From NCBI RefSeq assembly GCF_001429285.1, contig NZ_LMJJ01000023.1, forward strand, positions 381,041 to 445,040: a stretch of DNA of 64,000 nucleotides. The letters run 5' to 3'. The notes under the pieces are model-generated. The model did no database searches and was not told where the DNA came from. It worked only from the letters and a program-made list of their open reading frames with translations. Positions 59,881 to 64,000 of the stretch are shown piece after piece. How positions within the stretch are numbered: the first letter of the stretch is position 1; each line of letters begins with the position of its first letter. This stretch comes from Ensifer sp. Root278. GTDB lineage: Bacteria > Pseudomonadota > Alphaproteobacteria > Rhizobiales > Rhizobiaceae. The translations under genes were made by a program, and so were the position numbers.

Positions 59881-61356
59881 ATGCTGAATTTGACGAAATG
59901 GGCACTTGCCTCATGCTTCATCGCCGCGTCGCTGACGACGGCGATGGCCAAGGATACGATCACCGTCGGCCAGGTGCTGGAGCCGCCGGGCCTCGACCCG
60001 ACCGCCGGTGCCGCCGCACCGATCCGCTACATCACCTACGGCAACCTTTTCGAAGGTCTCGTGCGTGTTGTCGAGGATGGCAGCGTCAAGCCGCTGCTCG
60101 CCGAGAGCTGGACGGTCTCCGACGACCAGAAGACCTACAGCTTCAAGCTTCGCCAGGGCGTCAAGTTCCACGACGGCACGCCGTTCGACTGCTCGGTCGT
60201 CAAGTTCTCCTATGAACGCGCGGTCGGGGCCGATTCGACCAACGCGCAGAAAGGCCTGTTCGAGCCGATCGAAAAGACCGAATGCCCGGACCCGGCGACG
60301 GCGGTCGTGACGCTGAAGCGCCCGGCCTCCAATTTCCTCTTCAACATGGCCTGGGGCGATGCGGTCATGATCGCGCCGGCGGCGGCGGCGGACAACAAGA
60401 CCAAGCCTGTCGGCACCGGCCCGTTCAAATTCAAGGAGTGGGCGAAGGGCGACAAGGTGGTGCTCGAAAAGAACGCCGACTATTGGGGTGAACCGGCCAA
60501 GCTCAGCGAAGTGACCTTCAAGTTCATCAGCGATCCCTCGGCTGCCGCTGCCGCCGTTCTCGCCGGCAATGTCGATGCCTTCCCGATGTTCCAGGCCGCA
60601 GAACTGGTCAGCCAGTTCCAGAGCGATCCGAACCTGCAGGTCGAGGTCGGCAGCACATCGGGCAAGGTGGTGCTCGCGCTCAACAATGCGCGCAAACCCT
60701 TCGACGACGTGCGGGTCCGCCAGGCGCTTGCCCACGCGATCGACCGCAGGGCACTGGTCGAGGGCACCTATTCGGGCTTCGGAACGACGATCGGTTCGCA
60801 CTATTCGCCTGTCGAACCCGGCTATGTCGATCTCAACGAAACCTACCCCTATGACCCCGGCAAGGCGCAGCAGCTGTTGCAAGAAGCGGGAGTCCAAGGC
60901 CTTGAGATCACCATCATGCTGCCGCCGCCGGCCTATGCCCGGCGTGGCGGCGAGATCATCGCGGCGATGCTGAGCGAAGTCGGCGTCAAGGTGAACCTCG
61001 TGCCGATCGAATTCGCGCAGTGGCTCGACCAGGTGTTCAAGAACTCGGACTTCGACGCGACGATCATCGCCCATGCCGAGGCCCGCGACCTCGATATCTA
61101 TGCGCGCGACAAGTACTACTTCAACTACCAGAACCCCGAGTACAAGGCGCTCTACAAGTCCTTCACGCTCGCTTCGACCGAAGCCGAGCAGCTGGACCTC
61201 GCAGGCCAGCTCCAGCGCAAGCTGGCGGCCGACGAGCCGAACGTCTTCCTCTACGCGTTGCCGAAGATCGGCGTCTGGAACAAGAAGGTGAAGGGTCTCT
61301 GGAAGAACATGCCGGTTCCGGCCGACGACCAGACCCAGACCTATTGGGAAAACTGA
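59881..61356 (+). CDS. Dipeptide/oligopeptide-type ABC substrate-binding protein
   Basis: A 491-residue periplasmic family-5 binding protein. The signal peptide (ALASCFIAASLTTAMA) is followed by TITVGQVLEPPGLDPTAGAA, and GTGPFKFKEWAKGDKVVLEKN is diagnostic. The family transports peptides, opines, nickel or glycosides. It is followed by two hairpins and then the permease genes, the usual layout in which the binding protein is made in excess. Confidence 0.92.
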   Translation: MLNLTKWALASCFIAASLTTAMAKDTITVGQVLEPPGLDPTAGAAAPIRYITYGNLFEGLVRVVEDGSVKPLLAESWTVSDDQKTYSFKLRQGVKFHDGTPFDCSVVKFSYERAVGADSTNAQKGLFEPIEKTECPDPATAVVTLKRPASNFLFNMAWGDAVMIAPAAAADNKTKPVGTGPFKFKEWAKGDKVVLEKNADYWGEPAKLSEVTFKFISDPSAAAAAVLAGNVDAFPMFQAAELVSQFQSDPNLQVEVGSTSGKVVLALNNARKPFDDVRVRQALAHAIDRRALVEGTYSGFGTTIGSHYSPVEPGYVDLNETYPYDPGKAQQLLQEAGVQGLEITIMLPPPAYARRGGEIIAAMLSEVGVKVNLVPIEFAQWLDQVFKNSDFDATIIAHAEARDLDIYARDKYYFNYQNPEYKALYKSFTLASTEAEQLDLAGQLQRKLAADEPNVFLYALPKIGVWNKKVKGLWKNMPVPADDQTQTYWEN

Positions 61357-61365
61357 GGATTGGCA

Positions 61366-61432
61366 TCCGCCCCTTTGACGAGGGGCGGAGGCAGATCACG
61401 CGTTGACCGGCACACCCGGCGCCGGTCAACGC
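61366..61432 (+). other. Two strong hairpins between binding-protein and permease genes
   Basis: A perfect 9-bp stem TCCGCCCCT/AGGGGCGGA (61366-61389) is followed by a perfect 11-bp stem GCGTTGACCGG/CCGGTCAACGC (61400-61432). There is no T-run. Such structures stabilise the upstream mRNA or partly terminate, giving more binding protein than permease. Confidence 0.7.
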
Positions 61433-61454
61433 TCGCTCTTTCCGGGAGGTTGAT

Positions 61455-62405
61455 GTGATTTCCTTTATCGGCGGTCGCCTCGTGTCGCTCATTCTGACGA
61501 CGCTTGCCGCTTCAGTCATCGTCTTTCTGCTGATGCAGGTGCTGCCCGGCGACCCCGCCGTGCTGATGCTCGGCATGAATGCCGACGCCGACGCGATCGC
61601 GGCGCTGCACCGGCAGCTCGGCCTCGATCAGCCGATCTGGATCCGCTACCTCCACTGGATCGGCGGTTTCGTCGTCGGCGATTTCGGCACGAGCCTCACC
61701 TATTCGGTGCCGATCCGCGAACTGCTCGGGCCCCGCATCCTCGTGACGCTGCCGCTGGCCCTGCTCTCCATGGCGATCTCCGTCGTCGTCGCCATCGCCA
61801 TCGGCGTCTATGCCGCCGCCAATCGCGGCAAGACCGGCGACACCGTCGTCATGGGCATCGCCCAGGTCGGCGTCGCGATCCCGAATTTCTGGCTGGCGCT
61901 GCTCTTCATCCTGCTCTTCGCGCTGAAGCTCGCCTGGTTCCCGGCTTCAGGTTTTGCCGGCTGGGAAGGCGGTTTCTGGAACGGCTTGCATTCACTGATC
62001 CTTCCGGCCTTCGCGCTCGGCCTGCCGCTTGCCGCCATTCTCGCACGCGTGACCCGCTCCGCGGTCATCGAAACGCTCGGCGAGGATTTCATCCGCACGG
62101 CGCGCGCCAAGGGGCTGAGCCGTTCGGGCGCCCTATGGAAACACGCGGTGCCAAACGCGCTGATCCCGGTCGTCACCATCATCGGCCTGCAGTTTTCCTT
62201 TCTGCTCGCCGGCACGATCATCATCGAAAACGTCTTCAACCTGCCGGGCGTCGGCCGCCTCGTCTTCCAGGCGATCGCCCAGCGCGATCTCGTGACGGTG
62301 CAGACGCTGGTGACGCTGCTTGCGGCCTCCGTCATCACCATCAATTTCCTCGTCGATCTGGTCTACGGCTATCTGGATCCGCGGCTTTCGCGGGGAGGCC
62401 ACTGA
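61455..62405 (+). CDS. ABC transporter permease, DppB type
   Basis: A 316-residue inner-membrane protein with six predicted helices, the N-terminal FIGGRLVSLILTTLAASVIV and the EAA loop (FIRTARAKGLSRSGALWKHA). The GTG start at 61455 has GGGAGG upstream. Its stop overlaps the next permease start by one base (TGATG). Confidence 0.92.
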   Translation: MISFIGGRLVSLILTTLAASVIVFLLMQVLPGDPAVLMLGMNADADAIAALHRQLGLDQPIWIRYLHWIGGFVVGDFGTSLTYSVPIRELLGPRILVTLPLALLSMAISVVVAIAIGVYAAANRGKTGDTVVMGIAQVGVAIPNFWLALLFILLFALKLAWFPASGFAGWEGGFWNGLHSLILPAFALGLPLAAILARVTRSAVIETLGEDFIRTARAKGLSRSGALWKHAVPNALIPVVTIIGLQFSFLLAGTIIIENVFNLPGVGRLVFQAIAQRDLVTVQTLVTLLAASVITINFLVDLVYGYLDPRLSRGGH

Positions 62406-63265
62406 TGTCCACGTCCGCAGCCACTTCTGAACCCGGCGTGATCTCCAAGCTCATCGGCAGCCGCAGCCTGACGATCGGTGCCACCGTCACCCTGATCCTC
62501 GTGGCCATGGCGCTCGTCTCCTTTGCCTGGACGCCCTATTCGCCGACCGCGATGAACTTCCGCGACAAGCTGCAGGGACCGAGCCTTGCCCATTGGTTCG
62601 GCACCGACAATTTCGGTCGCGACATCCTGTCGATGATCATGGTCGGCGCCCGCAATTCGATCTCAGTTTCGATCGTCGCCGTCTTGGTCGGCGCCGGCAT
62701 CGGTGTGCCACTCGGCGCCTGGGCTGCCGCACGTGGCGGCTGGGTCGATGGTCTGGTCATGCGCATGAGCGACCTTGCTTTCGCCTTCCCCGCGCTTCTG
62801 ACTGCCGTGATCATCACCGCCATCTTTGGGCCTGGCGCAACCAACGCGATGATCGCGATCGGCATCTTCAACATCCCCGTCTTTGCCCGCGTCACCCGCG
62901 GTGCCTCGATGGGCCTGTGGAAGCGCGAATATGTGCAGGCGGCGCGCTGCGCCGGCCGCGGCGACGTGGCGATCACGCTTTTGCACATTCTGCCCAACAT
63001 CAACCACGTGCTGCTGGTGCAGGTGACGATCCAGTTCGCGTTGGCGATCGTCGCCGAGGCCGGGCTTTCCTATGTCGGCCTCGGCACGCAACCGCCGATG
63101 CCGAGCTGGGGCAAGATGCTGAACGACGCCCAGACCTTCATCTACCAGGCGCCGTGGCTTGCAATCTTCCCGGGCCTGGCGATCACTTTCGCGGTGCTCG
63201 GCCTCAACCTGCTTGGCGACGGTCTGCGCGACATTCTCGACCCGCGCGTGAGGCGGCAACGATGA
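62405..63265 (+). CDS. ABC transporter permease, DppC type
   Basis: A 286-residue permease with HWFGTDNFGRDILSMIMVGA, the hallmark of DppC/OppC proteins, and the EAA loop (YVQAARCAGRGDVAITLLHI). The ATG at 62405 overlaps the DppB-type stop by one base. A longer in-frame reading from 62135 would overlap the upstream permease gene and is rejected. Confidence 0.92.
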   Translation: MSTSAATSEPGVISKLIGSRSLTIGATVTLILVAMALVSFAWTPYSPTAMNFRDKLQGPSLAHWFGTDNFGRDILSMIMVGARNSISVSIVAVLVGAGIGVPLGAWAAARGGWVDGLVMRMSDLAFAFPALLTAVIITAIFGPGATNAMIAIGIFNIPVFARVTRGASMGLWKREYVQAARCAGRGDVAITLLHILPNINHVLLVQVTIQFALAIVAEAGLSYVGLGTQPPMPSWGKMLNDAQTFIYQAPWLAIFPGLAITFAVLGLNLLGDGLRDILDPRVRRQR

Positions 63266-64000
63266 CGAAACCCTTGCTTCACATGGCCGGCATGTCGGTC
63301 GAACTCTCGGCGGGCAAGAGCCAGGTCGATATCGTCTGCGACATCGATCTCGAACTCAACCGCGGCGAGCGCCTCGGCATCGTCGGCGAATCCGGCAGCG
63401 GCAAGTCGATGACCGCACTCGCCGTGATGGGCCTGTTGCCGCAGCGCATGCGGGTGCGCGGCGAGCTTTTGTTCGACGGCCGCAATCTCGCTGGCTTGGC
63501 CGAGGCCGAGTATTGCGGCTATCGCGGCCGACGCGTCGCGATGATTTTTCAGGAGCCGATGACGGCGCTGAACCCGGTGAAGTCGATCGGCGCACAAATC
63601 GCAGAGGGACGGCGGCTGCATCTCGGCGAACCCAAAGCCGATGCCGAAACGAAGGCGCGCGCGCTTCTCGACCGGGTCGGCCTGCCTGCGCCGCGCTTCG
63701 ATCTGGATCTCTACCCGCACCAGCTCTCGGGCGGCCAGAGGCAGCGCGTGATGATCGCCATGGCGATTGCCTGCGAGCCGGACCTTTTGATTGCCGACGA
63801 GCCGACGACCGCGCTCGACGTGACGGTGCAGGCGCAGATCCTCGACCTGCTCGACGAACTCATCGAAGACACCGGCACCGCGCTGATGCTGATCACCCAC
63901 GATCTCGGCGTCGTCTCCGAAATGACCGACCGCATCGCCGTCATGTATGCAGGCCGCATCATCGAGACCGGGCGTACGGACGACGTCTTCGCCCGCATGG
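63262..64000 (+). CDS. ABC transporter ATP-binding protein, DppD type, partial at window end
   Basis: The first 246 codons are present. Walker [10 protein letters not shown]-loop [13 protein letters not shown], signature [14 protein letters not shown], Walker [13 protein letters not shown] and switch His ITHD are all visible, with the family insertion typical of Dpp/Opp ATPases. The ATG at 63262 overlaps the upstream permease by four bases. The C-terminus, and probably a DppF-type partner, lie beyond the window. Confidence 0.92.
   Translation, partial: MTKPLLHMAGMSVELSAGKSQVDIVCDIDLELNRGERLGIVGESGSGKSMTALAVMGLLPQRMRVRGELLFDGRNLAGLAEAEYCGYRGRRVAMIFQEPMTALNPVKSIGAQIAEGRRLHLGEPKADAETKARALLDRVGLPAPRFDLDLYPHQLSGGQRQRVMIAMAIACEPDLLIADEPTTALDVTVQAQILDLLDELIEDTGTALMLITHDLGVVSEMTDRIAVMYAGRIIETGRTDDVFARM

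Noticed and set aside
59911-61074. Minus-strand open frame of 387 codons opposite the Dpp-type binding protein
   Set aside because: Arg/Asp-rich shadow without family features.

Overview
The window is a GC-rich (roughly 60-65%) alphaproteobacterial segment, best matched to the Ensifer/Sinorhizobium group of Rhizobiales. The evidence is the rhizobial intergenic mosaic repeats, the style of the catabolic clusters, and a minCDE operon, which in Sinorhizobium lies on the pSymB-type chromid. Location on a secondary replicon is therefore likely but inferred. About 63 genes are supported, plus three decayed loci. No tRNA, rRNA, CRISPR array, transposase or phage gene was seen.

Layout. 1-7.4 kb: end of a yeaH-like gene and spoVR (usual partners of the PrkA kinase), then an AmpR-type LysR regulator divergent from a class A plus class B penicillin-binding protein pair, with a RIME-like repeat between them. 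7.5-15.3 kb: a polyamine/opine-type ABC transporter whose operon also encodes a three-subunit HcnABC-like dehydrogenase, divergent from an IclR regulator. 15.3-19.1 kb: TetR regulator, membrane fusion protein and MacB/LolCDE-like ABC exporter with a palindromic operator. 19.1-23.4 kb: a 684-residue RTX protein and several small proteins. 23.7-25.7 kb: minCDE with a clear terminator. 25.7-28.4 kb: a degraded stretch, then two divergent citrate synthase paralogues, one with an N-terminal DNA-binding helix-turn-helix. 28.7-33.5 kb: small secreted proteins, a DegP-type protease, a membrane-bound AraC regulator and a secreted hydrolase.

33.5-43.2 kb holds a complete benzoate-to-3-oxoadipate pathway on one strand, in transcription order catB-catC-catA-benA-benB-benC-benD-benK-catD, with a divergent CatR/BenM regulator and two ATAC-N7-GTAT-type sites in the shared promoter. 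43.2-49 kb is a rhizopine-catabolism-like (moc) module: LacI regulator, MocD-like diiron hydroxylase, MocE-like Rieske ferredoxin, MocB-like sugar-binding protein, MocF-like ferredoxin reductase and a MocC-like TIM-barrel protein. No mocA-like dehydrogenase and no permease is present. The leader before the hydroxylase gene can form two mutually exclusive helices, one of which covers its ribosome binding site.

49-56.8 kb is a mixed region (GST, aminotransferase, XRE-cupin regulator, metallo-hydrolase, LysR, DUF427, DUF599) with a fused adenylate-cyclase remnant and a frameshifted autotransporter barrel. 56.8-64 kb is a GntR-controlled catabolic operon (aldehyde dehydrogenase, SDR) followed by a Dpp-type ABC transporter that runs off the window. 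The overall picture is an accessory, catabolism-rich chromid segment in which each cluster carries its own regulator next to a divergent promoter.
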